The notes: generated by a model not told the origin, from the sequence alone. 64,000 bases of DNA from Luteitalea sp. TBR-22 (GCF_016865485.1 NZ_AP024452.1:1138501-1202500), one strand, 5' to 3'. Shown: positions 43,847-54,315, counted from the stretch's first letter. Program-made: numbers and translations.

Positions 43847-46489
43847 TCAGTCGCGCGGCACCAGGCGCTTCAGTTCCTCGAACCAGTTCTGCACGACGAC
43901 GAGCGATGGGGCCGTGCCGTCGCCGGGCGCCCGTGCCTTGATCATCAGGAAGCGGCCGTCGCGGCCGACGTCGTACGTCATGCCCCCGCCAACCGACCCG
44001 CCCCCGGCGTACGCGGCCCCGTCGAGGAGTCTGCTCGGCGTGCCCGGCGTGAAGGCCGGCCCTGCCGGAATCCGGCAGCCCATCACGTCGCCGGCGAAGC
44101 TCCGGTAGTAGAGATCACGGCCGTCCCTCCCCCAGGCTGGCTGCCGCCCACCACCTGCGGAGACCTGCCACTGTCGTCCTGACGTCGTGTCCGGATACGG
44201 GCGTACGTAGACCTCGAACTGCCCTGACGCGTTCGAGTCGTACGCAATCCAGCGTCCGTCAGGCGACACTTGCGCGTTGAGTTCGGCCGCGGGCGAGGCG
44301 ATCACCGGCGAGACCTCGCGAGTCGCGAGCGTCAGCGCGTGGATGTCGCGAACACGTTCAGGGACGTCGGCCGAGAAGAGCAGGCGACCATCGGGCGTGA
44401 ACGCCAGTGGCTGGTTCAGGCGGTCGCTCACGCGGAGACGCTCCGGTTCACCGCTGCCGTCGGCGTGCTGCCAGAAGAGATTCGCCGTACCGAACCGATC
44501 GCTCGAGAACGCGAGGCGTGTCCCATCCGGGCTCCAGGCGACGAGTCCGTTGTCGGCAGGGTCGGCGGTGAACCTGACGAGCGTCCGACGACGCGCGTCC
44601 CACACTTCGACGTCGCGGGTCTGGGCGTTGTAGACGACCGTGGCGACTCGAGTGCCGTCCGGGGACAGCCTGACGTAGACGTAGTCGCGCGGTGGTGCGC
44701 CCAGTGGCTCCTCGTGGCCGGCGCGGTCCGCCCAGACGAGCGTCGCCGGACCTCGCGAGCCGGATGGGAAGACCAGGGTGCCTTCCTCGGACACCGCGTA
44801 CTCGTCGACGCCGGTGGACTCGATCTCGACTGGTGTCCCGGTGACTTCGAGCCGCCGCTCGTCGAACCTCACCGCGAAGAGCCGCTGACCCGTCTGGTAC
44901 ACGAGGTGTCCCGTGGTGAGCACCCTGGCGCGGATCCCGCCGTGCAGCAGCGTCTTCCGCGCGCCGGTGCGAAGGTCGACGGCGTCGATGCGTGCGCCAG
45001 CAGGCTCACTCGATCCGCGCCACACGAGGGCGTGGGCCGGAAGCACGGTGAACACGACGCGCTCCCCGCCGGGAAGCAACTGGGGGTAGGCCGGGTGCTC
45101 GCCGGCCCGGAAGGAGGCCGTCGTCACCTGCCGCGGATCGCCTCCGTCGGGCGACACCAGGAACAGCCCCCGCGCGTCGGCCACGACGATCGCGTCGTCG
45201 CCCCAGGCTGCCGTCGCGCCGTGGCCGACCGCGGCGACGACCGTCGCCGCACCTCCCGTCACGGGGACGCGCTTCAGTTCTGATCCGTCGAGGAAGCCGA
45301 GCCAGGAGCCGTCGCGAGAGAAGAACGGTGCGGTGGCAAACGTCCCGATGTCCTGCAGGACGTCGACGGCCAGCCGGTCACGCGATCGGACCGCCAGGCC
45401 ACGGGGCGTGGCGTAGGCGATCCGGGCGCCGTCCCTGGCAATCGCCACGCTTTGCCAGGACCGTCGGTCGTGCTGCGCAGAAGCCGGGAGGACGACCGAC
45501 AGTCGGCTGATCGGCGCCGGGGGAGCCCGCCGAGGCCCCGCAATCGTCAGCGCCAGGGCCGTCGCCGCTGCAGCCAGCGCCAGGACCGCGCCAAGGCTCC
45601 AGAGCATTGGCCTCGTGACGCGCCGGTCTTCGGCGATCGGTTCACGAGCCTCGAGGGCATCATCGATCTCCAGTCGCGCGTCACCGAGGTCGCGCAGGCG
45701 TTCCCTCGGGTCCTTCTGCAGGCAGCGGCGAACGAGCCGACGGATGCTGGCCCCGGCGGCAACGGGCAGGATGTCGAGGTCGGGTTCGCGGGTCAGCACG
45801 CTGGCGATCGCGTCCGAGGCGGTGGCGCCGTCGAACGCGCGTCGGCCCACGAGCATCTCGTATAGCACGCACCCGAATGCCCACACGTCCGCCTGCCGAT
45901 CGACCTCGGCGCCGCGCGCCTGCTCCGGGCTCAGGTAGGCCGGGGTGCCGACGACGGCCGCGCGGCCATCGCTGGCGGTGACCGTGGGCGAGGTCGCGCC
46001 TGCGCCGGCCTCGGCGAGGGGCCTGGCCAGGCCGAAGTCGACCACCTTGATCACGCCATCGCGGCGGATCATGACGTTGGCGGGCTTGAGGTCGCGATGG
46101 ACGATGCCGTGGTCGTGCGCCGTCTGGAGTGCGTCGGCGATCTGGCGCGCGATCCGCAGCGCGTCGGGCACGGGCAGCGCGCCGTTCGCGAGACGCGCCG
46201 CCAGCGATTCGCCCTCGACGAACTCCATGGCCAGCGCCGCCAGGCCATCGGCGAACTCGATCCCAAAGAGGGTGGCGATGTTGGGGTGATTGATCAGCCC
46301 GAGGGCGTGAGCCTCACGCTCGAGCCGGGCGCGCCGCCGTTGGTCGAAGCGCTCGCCCGACACGACCTTGAGCGCGACGTCGCGCGACAGGCGGACGTCA
46401 CGCGCCAGGAACACGTCGCCCTGTCCGCCGCTGTCCACCAGCGCCGTCACTTCGTACGGACCGATGCGGTCCCCGTGGCCGATGGTCAT
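43847..46489 (-). CDS. membrane Ser/Thr protein kinase with TolB-like propeller
   Basis: 880 residues. Kinase domain: VDSGGQGDVF loop, Lys41 in ALKVVSG, HRDLKPANVM with Asp133, DFGLARP with Asp151, and YLSPEQARGAEVD. After residue 290 comes one membrane helix (MLWSLGAVLALAAAATALAL). The C-terminal 540 residues form a TolB/WD40-like (PD40) propeller, visible in IAYDSNASGQFEVYVRPYP, WSPDGTRLAFSSDRFG and FTPDGRLLFSADV. In the family the propeller faces the periplasm and probably senses a ligand or binds other proteins. All catalytic residues are present. A gene for a wHTH-FHA protein lies 55 bases upstream on the same strand, so the FHA protein may be a phospho-target. Confidence 0.9.
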   Translation of the reverse strand: MTIGHGDRIGPYEVTALVDSGGQGDVFLARDVRLSRDVALKVVSGERFDQRRRARLEREAHALGLINHPNIATLFGIEFADGLAALAMEFVEGESLAARLANGALPVPDALRIARQIADALQTAHDHGIVHRDLKPANVMIRRDGVIKVVDFGLARPLAEAGAGATSPTVTASDGRAAVVGTPAYLSPEQARGAEVDRQADVWAFGCVLYEMLVGRRAFDGATASDAIASVLTREPDLDILPVAAGASIRRLVRRCLQKDPRERLRDLGDARLEIDDALEAREPIAEDRRVTRPMLWSLGAVLALAAAATALALTIAGPRRAPPAPISRLSVVLPASAQHDRRSWQSVAIARDGARIAYATPRGLAVRSRDRLAVDVLQDIGTFATAPFFSRDGSWLGFLDGSELKRVPVTGGAATVVAAVGHGATAAWGDDAIVVADARGLFLVSPDGGDPRQVTTASFRAGEHPAYPQLLPGGERVVFTVLPAHALVWRGSSEPAGARIDAVDLRTGARKTLLHGGIRARVLTTGHLVYQTGQRLFAVRFDERRLEVTGTPVEIESTGVDEYAVSEEGTLVFPSGSRGPATLVWADRAGHEEPLGAPPRDYVYVRLSPDGTRVATVVYNAQTRDVEVWDARRRTLVRFTADPADNGLVAWSPDGTRLAFSSDRFGTANLFWQHADGSGEPERLRVSDRLNQPLAFTPDGRLLFSADVPERVRDIHALTLATREVSPVIASPAAELNAQVSPDGRWIAYDSNASGQFEVYVRPYPDTTSGRQWQVSAGGGRQPAWGRDGRDLYYRSFAGDVMGCRIPAGPAFTPGTPSRLLDGAAYAGGGSVGGGMTYDVGRDGRFLMIKARAPGDGTAPSLVVVQNWFEELKRLVPRD

Positions 46490-46543
46490 CCGACATCGGC
46501 GTCCGGCCGGCGAGGGGGCGGGACAGGAAGGGCGCGTGGGGGC

Positions 46544-47248
46544 TCAGGCGCCACGGTGCGTCTCGGTCGGCATTCCGGTCACGGAGGTCCGATAGACCAT
46601 TCGGATCGCGCCGACATGAACCACGTCACCCTCTTGCAAGCGCACCTGGCCGAGGACCGTCGTCGTCCCGACACGCGTGCCGTTCTTGCTGCCGAGATCC
46701 TCGAGCATGGCGCCCGTCGCGTCGACGAGGATGGACGCGTGGCGCCGCGAGACACTCGCGAAGTCCAGCCAGACCCGCGACGCCGGGTCCCGACCGATCG
46801 CGTTGTCGCCGGTCGCCAGGCGGATGCGCCGACCGTCGATCTCGACCCAGTGCAGGGCATCGGGCTCGGTGACAGGCGCCGCTTCGACAACCGTCCCGAC
46901 GGCGTAGCCGATGCCGTGCACCGTCCGGATCAGGTCCACGGCGTGGTCCTTCTCTCGCAGCTCTCGCCGCACCTCCTTCACGAGGCTCGCGAGCGCGGCG
47001 TCCGAGACGAACGTGTCTGGCCAGAGTGCCCGGTGCAGCTCCGCCTTGGGTACCACTCGTGGTGCTTCCCGCACGAGGAAGGCGAGCAGGTCGAATGCCT
47101 TGGGTGTCAGGTGCAGGGGGGTGCCGTCGCACGAGACCCGGCGCGCGACTACGTCCAGCGTCACGGGGCCGAAACGCGCATGAGCGCGATCCCCCGTTTC
47201 TCCCTCGGAATTCCCCCGAGTTGCCCCAGACATCGGCGATGCGGCCAT
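46544..47248 (-). CDS. winged-helix DNA-binding protein with C-terminal FHA domain
   Basis: 234 residues from ATG 47248 (47233 is the alternative). An OmpR-type winged helix spans about residues 25-110: LHLTPKAFDLLAFLVREAP, LWPDTFVSDAALASLVKEVR and IRTVHGIGYAVGT. The FHA domain follows at about 135-225: NAIGRDPASRVWLDFASVS, SRRHASILV and LEDLGSKNGTRVG, with the conserved Gly-Arg, Ser-x-x-His and Asn-Gly residues. There is no receiver domain. So it is a transcription factor that probably joins phosphothreonine binding to DNA binding, a plausible output for the adjacent Ser/Thr kinase (inference from position). Confidence 0.83.
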   Translation of the reverse strand: MAASPMSGATRGNSEGETGDRAHARFGPVTLDVVARRVSCDGTPLHLTPKAFDLLAFLVREAPRVVPKAELHRALWPDTFVSDAALASLVKEVRRELREKDHAVDLIRTVHGIGYAVGTVVEAAPVTEPDALHWVEIDGRRIRLATGDNAIGRDPASRVWLDFASVSRRHASILVDATGAMLEDLGSKNGTRVGTTTVLGQVRLQEGDVVHVGAIRMVYRTSVTGMPTETHRGA

Positions 47249-47358
47249 CCTACGCTCCGCTCCATCAATCGGGCAAGTCGGCCAGAGCTGGAACCGGCGT
47301 CTCGAGGCCCGATGGCCTCGCGGGCGCATTCGGGCGCGAGCCCACCGTGGGAAGAGCC

Positions 47359-47838
47359 ATGCGCACGATGCACACCACGAAGACCCTCAGTCTCCCGGGC
47401 GCCGCCGTCGCCCTGCTCGTTCTCGCTGCGCTCCATCATCAGTTCACCGTCGAGGCCGCCCCTCCCAGGAACGCGGACCCGCGACGCGCCTACTACATGA
47501 CCGGGACGACCCACACCGGAAGCCAGGTGCTGACCGCGTGCGCCGCCGGGTTCCACACGGCGTCGGTCTTCGAGATCTTCGTCCCCTCGGTGCTGCGGTA
47601 CGACACCGCACTGGGCGCGGCGACCTTCGACTCGGGCGTCGGTCCGCCGTCCGGAGAGGCCGGCGTCGCGTGGGTGCGCACGGGTGATTCCCTCGGGCCG
47701 CACTGCGATGCATGGACGAGCGAGGTGGGATTGGGGGCGGCGGCGACCTTGAATCCCGACTACGAATCCAGAGCCCTTCTACAGATGGGCACTCACGACT
47801 GCGCGGCCCCGGCCTCTGTCTGGTGCATCCAGGACTGA
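47359..47838 (+). CDS. small secreted protein, C-type-lectin-like, paralogue 1
   Basis: 159 residues; GGGAAGAG lies shortly before the ATG. A signal peptide (TLSLPGAAVALLVLAAL) ends near VEAAP. The body shares RRAYYMTxTTHTGSQ, LTACAAG, HxASVFEIxVP and SGxGPPSG with the next gene (about 60-65 percent of aligned positions by eye). Four Cys are kept in the mature part: TACAAG, HCDAW, DCAAP and VWCIQD. The pattern of a Cys-Trp with later Cys and a final VWCI resembles the C-type-lectin/endostatin-like fold, but I do not recognise a named family. Probably disulfide-bonded and outside the cell. Function unknown. Confidence 0.7.
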   Translation: MRTMHTTKTLSLPGAAVALLVLAALHHQFTVEAAPPRNADPRRAYYMTGTTHTGSQVLTACAAGFHTASVFEIFVPSVLRYDTALGAATFDSGVGPPSGEAGVAWVRTGDSLGPHCDAWTSEVGLGAAATLNPDYESRALLQMGTHDCAAPASVWCIQD

Positions 47839-47878
47839 ACGAGCGCAGTGGGCGGGGACGCCGCCCGTCGGAGGAGCC

Positions 47879-48373
47879 ATGCACGCCAGGCCCGATACGA
47901 AGACCATGACGATCCCGGGCGTTGCCTTCGCCTGCCTCGTCGTCGCAGCGGCACTCCATCATCAGTTCGCCGTGGAGGCGGCTCCCCCGAAGAACGCAGA
48001 CCCGCGTCGCGCCTACTACATGACCAGGACGACACACACGGGTAGCCAGGCCCTGACCGCGTGCGCCGCCGGGTATCACATGGCATCGGTCTTCGAGATC
48101 TCCGTGCCAGCGATGCTGCGCTACGAACGCACACTGGGCGTGACCAACGTGGACTCGGGCGCCGGTCCCCCGTCGGGCTCCACCTCAGGCCGGGCGTGGG
48201 TGCGAAGCGGCCTGTTCGAATACGGTCCCAATCACTGCGGCGGCTGGACGAGCGAGGAAGGAGGGGGACTGGTGGCGTCGTTCGACCAGGAACCAGGACC
48301 GAGGACGCCGCGGCTGTTCGTGGGCGGCCAGTGGTGCACATCCCTGGCCGCCGTCTGGTGCGTGCAGGACTGA
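47879..48373 (+). CDS. small secreted protein, C-type-lectin-like, paralogue 2
   Basis: 164 residues; starts 40 bases after the first copy with a similar signal peptide (IPGVAFACLVVAAALHHQ). It keeps the Cys framework (TACAAG, HCGGW, WCTSL, VWCVQD) but differs in the loops: a DSGAGPPSGSTSGRAWVR stretch is longer and a GLVASFDQEPG loop is added. The strong conservation of the N-terminal half against divergence of the loop before the third Cys suggests a fixed scaffold with variable binding surfaces. Tandem duplication is certain from the sequence; the role as lectin or inhibitor is inference only. Confidence 0.7.
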   Translation: MHARPDTKTMTIPGVAFACLVVAAALHHQFAVEAAPPKNADPRRAYYMTRTTHTGSQALTACAAGYHMASVFEISVPAMLRYERTLGVTNVDSGAGPPSGSTSGRAWVRSGLFEYGPNHCGGWTSEEGGGLVASFDQEPGPRTPRLFVGGQWCTSLAAVWCVQD

Positions 48374-48445
48374 ACGCAGCCGGCCGCGGGCTGCATCGTG
48401 AAGATCACGGAGATTGACTCACCGACGACCCGGAGGGAATCCGCC

Positions 48446-49342
48446 ATGTCCGTCAGGCACACCATCATTCCAGCCGTCCTGTCCTGCCTCGTATTGTCGG
48501 TGGCCGCGCCACCGATCCACGCACAAGGGGTCTACGAGGGCTTTCAGCCGACGTTTCCGCAGTTTGCGACCGGACAGGGACTGGCCGGCGCCTGGACGCA
48601 GGGCGGCTTCAACGTCCTGGCGGCTGGATACACCGTGCAGGTCGACTCGCTGGCCTTCCAGGGGCTGCAGACCAGTGGTGGCCGGGTGTCCGGCGGAGCC
48701 TTCACGACCTTGAACGGCGCCGTCCGCAACCTCCTGCAGGCGGGTGGCGCGGACTACTCGACCATGTACATCAGTTTCCTCGTGCGCCCGCTCGGGACAC
48801 TGAACGCGGGCATCTACAGTGGCTATTTCGGCGTGACCGTCGCCGGTGGGCCTGCCAACGAACTGTTCATCGGCAAGGGCGGCGGCGGCGACACCGGGAG
48901 CTATGTCCTCGAAACCCGCGGAGGAAGCGGACAGGTCAGTTCTGGCGTACCTGTCGTGGTCGGGCAGACGGCCCTGCTGGTCGTGCGTGCGGACTTCCTG
49001 CCTGGCAACGACGTCTTCACGCTGTACGTCAACCCGACCCCGGGTGGTGGCGAACCGTCGACCGGCACCGTCAAGTCCGACATCAACGTCGGTGCCGTGA
49101 CCCGGTTGGGCATCTACTCGTCGGGTGCCTATTCGGTCGACGAAATCAGGGTCGGGGCGAGCTTTGCGGAGGTGACGCCTCGTGTCGCGTTTGCCGGGAG
49201 TCCCGGCGCTGCCAATTGCACGGGGCAGTCGGTGTCGGCGCTGGCCAGCCAGTACAAGGGCATCGCCAAGGCCGCCGCCGCGCTGGGCTACGACGACGTG
49301 ACGGCACTGCAGGGAGCCATCGCCGACCACTGCACGCCGTAG
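48446..49342 (+). CDS. secreted protein with laminin-G/concanavalin-like fold
   Basis: 298 residues from ATG 48446, seven bases after a GGAGGGA Shine-Dalgarno. A signal peptide ends at PIHAQ. Gly-rich beta segments such as YISFLVRPLGTLNAGIYSGY, FIGKGGGGDTGSYVLETR and LLVVRADFLPGNDVFTLYV are consistent with a concanavalin-like lamin-G jelly roll, of the sort seen in surface and PEP-CTERM proteins. The C-terminal 45 residues (NCTGQSVSALASQYKGIAKAA, ADHCTP) form a helical Cys-bounded tail of unknown type. It follows the two small lectin-like genes and might be co-expressed with them (gap 72 bp). Confidence 0.6.
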   Translation: MSVRHTIIPAVLSCLVLSVAAPPIHAQGVYEGFQPTFPQFATGQGLAGAWTQGGFNVLAAGYTVQVDSLAFQGLQTSGGRVSGGAFTTLNGAVRNLLQAGGADYSTMYISFLVRPLGTLNAGIYSGYFGVTVAGGPANELFIGKGGGGDTGSYVLETRGGSGQVSSGVPVVVGQTALLVVRADFLPGNDVFTLYVNPTPGGGEPSTGTVKSDINVGAVTRLGIYSSGAYSVDEIRVGASFAEVTPRVAFAGSPGAANCTGQSVSALASQYKGIAKAAAALGYDDVTALQGAIADHCTP

Positions 49343-49362
49343 TGACCAACGGTGCGGCCTCC

Positions 49363-51530
49363 TCAGTGCGTGGCTGTCGTCGGCGACGCCTGCTCGTCCT
49401 GGTACAGCAGCGCGGCCTGCCTGGCCACGTAGGCGCGGATCAACTCCGCGTCGGCCGGGGAGATCTGCTTGCCGAACCGCGGCATGCCGCGCGTCGACAG
49501 GGCTTCCTCGACGACCGCGGCCTTCCACAGCGCGGCGTCCTGCAGGCGCCCGGACTTGCGCAGGTCCGGCAGCACGCCGCCGGTGATCGCGGCGATGCCG
49601 TGGCACTGCAGGCAGTACGTGTCGTACAGGAGACCGCCGCGGCGGTACTCCGCCTCGCTCACCGGGAGGGATGGCGGCTTCGGCGTCGGGACACGCGTGA
49701 AGCGGAACACCGGCGCCGGCGCCGAACCTCCGAGCTTGAACGTGTACACGTGCGCATTGGTCGGCGAGCCTTCCCGGGGCAGGAACAGGCCGTTGATCAG
49801 GAAGAACACGCCGCCGTAGCCGGCCGGCACCGACACGTACTGCTCGCCATCGATCTCGTAGCTCACCGGGCCGGCGAGCGTCGCGGCCTGGTTGTCGAAC
49901 GACCAGAGCTCCTTGCCCGTCTTGGCGTCCATGGCGAGGAAGTGCCCGTCGACGGTGCCCTGGAACACGACGTCGCCGGCCACGGCCAGCGTGCCGCCGT
50001 TGTACGGCCCGCGCCGCGCCGCGCGCCATGCCACCTTGCGCGCCACGGGATCCCATGCGAGCAGGGCGCCGCGATAGCTGTTGCGGATCGCCTTGCGCAC
50101 TTGCAGGTCGTCGGGCAGCGTGCCGATGAGGACCCCGAGGTTCTGGAAGCCCTCGAGGCGCCTGTAGGCCGTGTCGTGGGTGTAGTCGATGGCGCCGTCC
50201 TGGATCGGGATGTAGACCAGCCCGGTCCGGGGGCTGTACGCCATCGGGTGCCAGTTGTGCCCGCCGTCAGGGTTGGGGTGGATGAGCGCGGTCCCCGCCT
50301 TGAAGCGCGCCTCGGGGTTCTCGATCGGCCGGCCGGTCTTCATGTCCACGGCGTGCGCCCAGGCAATCGGCGCGCCGGCCGGCGTGTCCGTGGCTGGCTT
50401 GAGGTCCAGGTACGGGTCGGCGGAGATCAGCTGGCCGTTGGCGCGGTCGATGACGTAGAAGAACCCGTTCTTGGGCGCCTGCATCGCGACCTTGCGCGGC
50501 ACGCCGCCGATGGTGAGGTCGGCCAGCATGATCGGCTGCGTGGCGGTGTAGTCCCACGTCTCGCCGGGCGTGGTCTGGTAGTGCCACTTGTAGGCGCCCG
50601 TCTTCGCGTCCAGGGCGACGATCGAGGCGAGGAACAGGTTGTCGCCGCCGCCCGGGGATCGCACCTGCTGGTTCCACGGCGAGCCATTGCCGACGCCGAC
50701 CAGCACCTGCTCGAACTCCGGGTCGTAGACGATGGCGTCCCAGACCGTGCCGCCACCCCCGTCCTTCCACCACGCGCCGGTCCACGTTGCGCGCATCCGC
50801 TCGAGCACCGCGTCGGACGCCGCGCCGTCAGGCCCCTTCGCCGGGTCGCCGGGCACGGTATAGAAGCGCCAGCGGAGCGCGCCCGTCTGGGCGTCGTAGG
50901 CCGACACGTAGCCGCGCACGCCGTACTCGGCGCCGCCGTTGCCGATGAACACCAGCCCGTCGGCGACGCGCGGCGCACCGGTGATCGTGTAGGGCTGCGA
51001 CTGGTCGACGGTGACCGTCTCCCACGCGACGCGGCCCGATGCGGCATCGAGGGCCACGAGCCGGCCGTCGATCACGCCCACGTACACGCGGTCGCCGTGC
51101 ACCGCGACGCCGCGGTTCACCACGTCGCAGCAGGCCTTCGGTCCGACCTCGCGACTCACCTTCGGGTCGTACACCCACCGCTTCGCGCCGGTCCTCGCGT
51201 CGATGGCGTGGACGATGCTCCACGCCGAGGTGACGTACATCACGCCGTCGCGGACGATCGGCGTGGCCTCGGCCCCGCGGTTCATGCCGAGGTCGTACGA
51301 CCACGCGAGCCCCAGCCTGCCGACGTTGGCCGTGGTGATCCGCGCGAGCGGGCTGTAGCGCTGCTCGCTGTACGTGCGGCCGTGCGACAGCCAGCTGCCG
51401 GGCTCGGTGTCGGCCGCAACCACGCGCGCGGTGGCGGCATCGTGCCGGGACGGTGCGGGACCGCATGCGGCAAGGGCGCTGACGCCGAGCGCCAGTCCGA
51501 CGCGTTGCAGGGCGGTGATGGCGCAGATGC

Positions 51531-51534
<4 letters not shown>
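49363..51534 (-). CDS. PQQ-dependent quinohemoprotein dehydrogenase (alcohol dehydrogenase type)
   Basis: 723 residues. The signal peptide ends in LGVSALAAC, a lipobox, so it is probably a lipoprotein. The eight-bladed propeller begins with [27 protein letters not shown] is the adjacent-Cys disulfide ring that stacks on PQQ, and [15 protein letters not shown] holds the catalytic Asp region. The C-terminal cytochrome c domain carries CLQCH near residue 640 and a Met candidate in STRGMPRFG. It thus has the classical quinohemoprotein order, unlike the gene at 13951. It oxidises alcohols or aldehydes in the periplasm and passes electrons through its heme. It shares an ATGA overlap with the upstream methyltransferase. 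Confidence 0.9.
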
Positions 51535-52544
<1,010 letters not shown>

Positions 52545-52653
52545 GGCGACGCTCTCGTGAGGGCGGCGAGACCGCGCCGCACGGCAAGGCAGTGGATGGA
52601 ACGCCCCAAGGTTATCTCACAAGCTCTGCCTTTCGTGGGGCGCGGCCAGGACC

Positions 52654-53640
52654 TCATTCGCGGACCCGCAAGGGCATGGCGATGGGCCGGAAGGGCGCCG
52701 CCGATGCGCCACGGAACTTCAGCGAGGCGGCGACGAATGCGAACTCGTGGACGCCGTCGCGGGCAAGCGCCTCGAGATCGACCACCTCCACGATCGGGAT
52801 CCCACGCTGCGCCAGCAGGTATGTGTGGACAGGCACCCACGATGGGCCGGGCTCGACGGGGAAGTGCTCGAGACTCAGGTTGTCACCCCCGATGACCATG
52901 GCCTGCCGCTCTTCGGCGAGCCAGCGCGCCGCCTCCAGCGACAACCCGGGCTGGTTCAGGACGTACCTGTCCACGTCTGGCCACGTCGTCATGCGTCCGC
53001 CCCGGATCAGCACGACGTCGCCGGGCTCGACGTCGACCCGCTGCCGTCGCAGGGCTGCCTGCAGGTCGGCCGCGGAGATGCGATAGCCGTCGGGCAGCAC
53101 CGGCAGGCCCTTCAGGCCGGCCACGTCGATCAGCACGCCGCGCGCGACGATTGGCGGGAACTGCTCGACGCCGGCCTTGCGCCAGCCGCGGTCGCCGAGG
53201 TGCTGGTCGGCGGTGAACCCGTTCCAGATCGCGCCGCGCAAGCCGAAGTGGTTCAGCGCGTCGATGTGCGTGCCGGTGTGCGTGTACATCGACACCGCAT
53301 CGCCGGTGTAGGCGACCAGGGCGTTCTTCGCGGCGCCGACACCCGCCGGATCGTCGACGGCCGTGCCACGCGGGGTGTGGGTCAGCCAGTACTGGTAGCG
53401 GGGGTCGCCCAGCAGGTGCCAGCTCGGCATGCCGACGAAGTACTCCACCGAGAGGTCGTACAGCCGACCGGCATCGGCGCGGGCCATGACGGCCTGCCGC
53501 GACGCTGGCGTCATCATGTTCAGCGTCCCGATCTGGTCGTCGGGGCCCCACGGACTGCGGGCCGGTTGCGGAAGGGTGGTGGCGGCGTGCACGGCCACCG
53601 AGACGATGGCGAGGGTGAGGGCGAGGGACCGGAACAGCAC
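52654..53640 (-). CDS. exported cyclase-family (kynurenine formamidase-like) hydrolase
   Basis: 328 residues from GTG 53640, which is preceded by AGGAG at seven bases. A signal peptide (LFRSLALTLAIVSVAVHA) is present. The metal-dependent hydrolase core has THTGTHIDALNHF (His and Asp metal ligands), GGRMTTWPDVD and VIGGDNLSLEHFPV, the cyclase/KynB fold. Members open N-formylkynurenine, isatin or cyclic amides. Unlike the family norm it is exported. A perfect 13-base dyad lies 66 bases before the start and matches the one before the neighbouring MarR gene, so the gene is probably MarR-regulated, perhaps induced by an aromatic compound that the enzyme degrades. Confidence 0.83.
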   Translation of the reverse strand: MLFRSLALTLAIVSVAVHAATTLPQPARSPWGPDDQIGTLNMMTPASRQAVMARADAGRLYDLSVEYFVGMPSWHLLGDPRYQYWLTHTPRGTAVDDPAGVGAAKNALVAYTGDAVSMYTHTGTHIDALNHFGLRGAIWNGFTADQHLGDRGWRKAGVEQFPPIVARGVLIDVAGLKGLPVLPDGYRISAADLQAALRRQRVDVEPGDVVLIRGGRMTTWPDVDRYVLNQPGLSLEAARWLAEERQAMVIGGDNLSLEHFPVEPGPSWVPVHTYLLAQRGIPIVEVVDLEALARDGVHEFAFVAASLKFRGASAAPFRPIAMPLRVRE

Positions 53641-53705
53641 GGGACGCTCCTGTGGGGACGGTCGTCGGGCAGGCGACCGACGTTCATGTGTGTGCCAAAC
53701 AAAAC

Positions 53706-53718
53706 GTGTTGGCAACAC
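53706..53718. promoter_or_regulatory. MarR-type operator before the cyclase gene
   Basis: GTGTTGGCAACAC is a perfect inverted repeat (6 + 1 + 6). A related sequence stands before the marR gene (54236-54248). It lies next to a -35-like TTGCCA on the minus strand. Confidence 0.65.
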
Positions 53719-53762
53719 ATGATACGTGCGCCACACCGCGAGGTTCCCTGCGGCCGCGTGGG

Positions 53763-54221
53763 TCAGGGCGTGAGCACGTCGAGGATGCCGACGAGCGACT
53801 CCACCTGCGGACCCGTGAGCGCCCCCAGGGTCTCGTCCTGGAGCGCGGCGATCTCGGGGTCGACGGCCGCCAGCAGCGCGCGGCCCTCGTCGGTGATGCG
53901 GGCGACCGACAGCCGTCGGTTGTCGGGCGCCCAGCCCCGCTCGATGAAGCCGAGCCGGTCGAGCCGATCCAGCAGCCGGGTGACGTCAGGGGCGCGGCTC
54001 ACCAGCCGGTTGGCGATCTCGTAACGCGGATGGCCTTCGGGGGGCGCGCCGCGCAGGATCCGCAGCAGGTTGTACTGCGTGTGGGTGATGCCGTGGCGCT
54101 CGCAGACCGCCTCCAGCCTGACGCGGAGGTGCTCACCCACCACCAGCAGTCCGACGAAGGCCGCCTCGCGCCGACTGCGGAACCGGCGCTGCCGAACCCG
54201 GGCCTCGAGGCGCTGTGGCAT
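53763..54221 (-). CDS. MarR family transcriptional regulator
   Basis: 152 residues from ATG 54221. The winged-helix core is VCERHGITHTQYNLLRILRG, then RYEIANRLVSRAPDVTRLLDRLDRLGFIERG (helix 3 to recognition helix) and the wing RRLSVARITDEGRALL. The dimerisation helices are at both ends. The usual mode is to repress and to release DNA on binding an aromatic ligand. A 13-base dyad 14 bases before its start and a matching perfect dyad before the downstream cyclase gene are probably its own sites, so it would be self-regulating. The gene lies 122 bp upstream of the cyclase on the same strand. Confidence 0.9.
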   Translation of the reverse strand: MPQRLEARVRQRRFRSRREAAFVGLLVVGEHLRVRLEAVCERHGITHTQYNLLRILRGAPPEGHPRYEIANRLVSRAPDVTRLLDRLDRLGFIERGWAPDNRRLSVARITDEGRALLAAVDPEIAALQDETLGALTGPQVESLVGILDVLTP

Positions 54222-54235
54222 GGTGCCGACGATAT

Positions 54236-54248
54236 GTGTCGCCAACAC
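54236..54248. promoter_or_regulatory. MarR-type operator before its own gene
   Basis: GTGTCGCCAACAC matches GTGTTGGCAACAC at 11 of 13 positions and is a dyad with two mismatches. It lies 14 bases before the marR start codon, where binding would block initiation. Confidence 0.55.
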
Positions 54249-54315
54249 GCGCGTCAAGCCGGGCGACTCGGGCCTGGCCGCCGACGGACGCATCGGCGGC
54301 CGGCCCCAGGTCCGA

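Noticed and set aside
53688-53700. Third MarR site (GTGTGTGCCAAAC) between the two dyads
   Set aside because: It matches the 13-mer poorly and is not a dyad.
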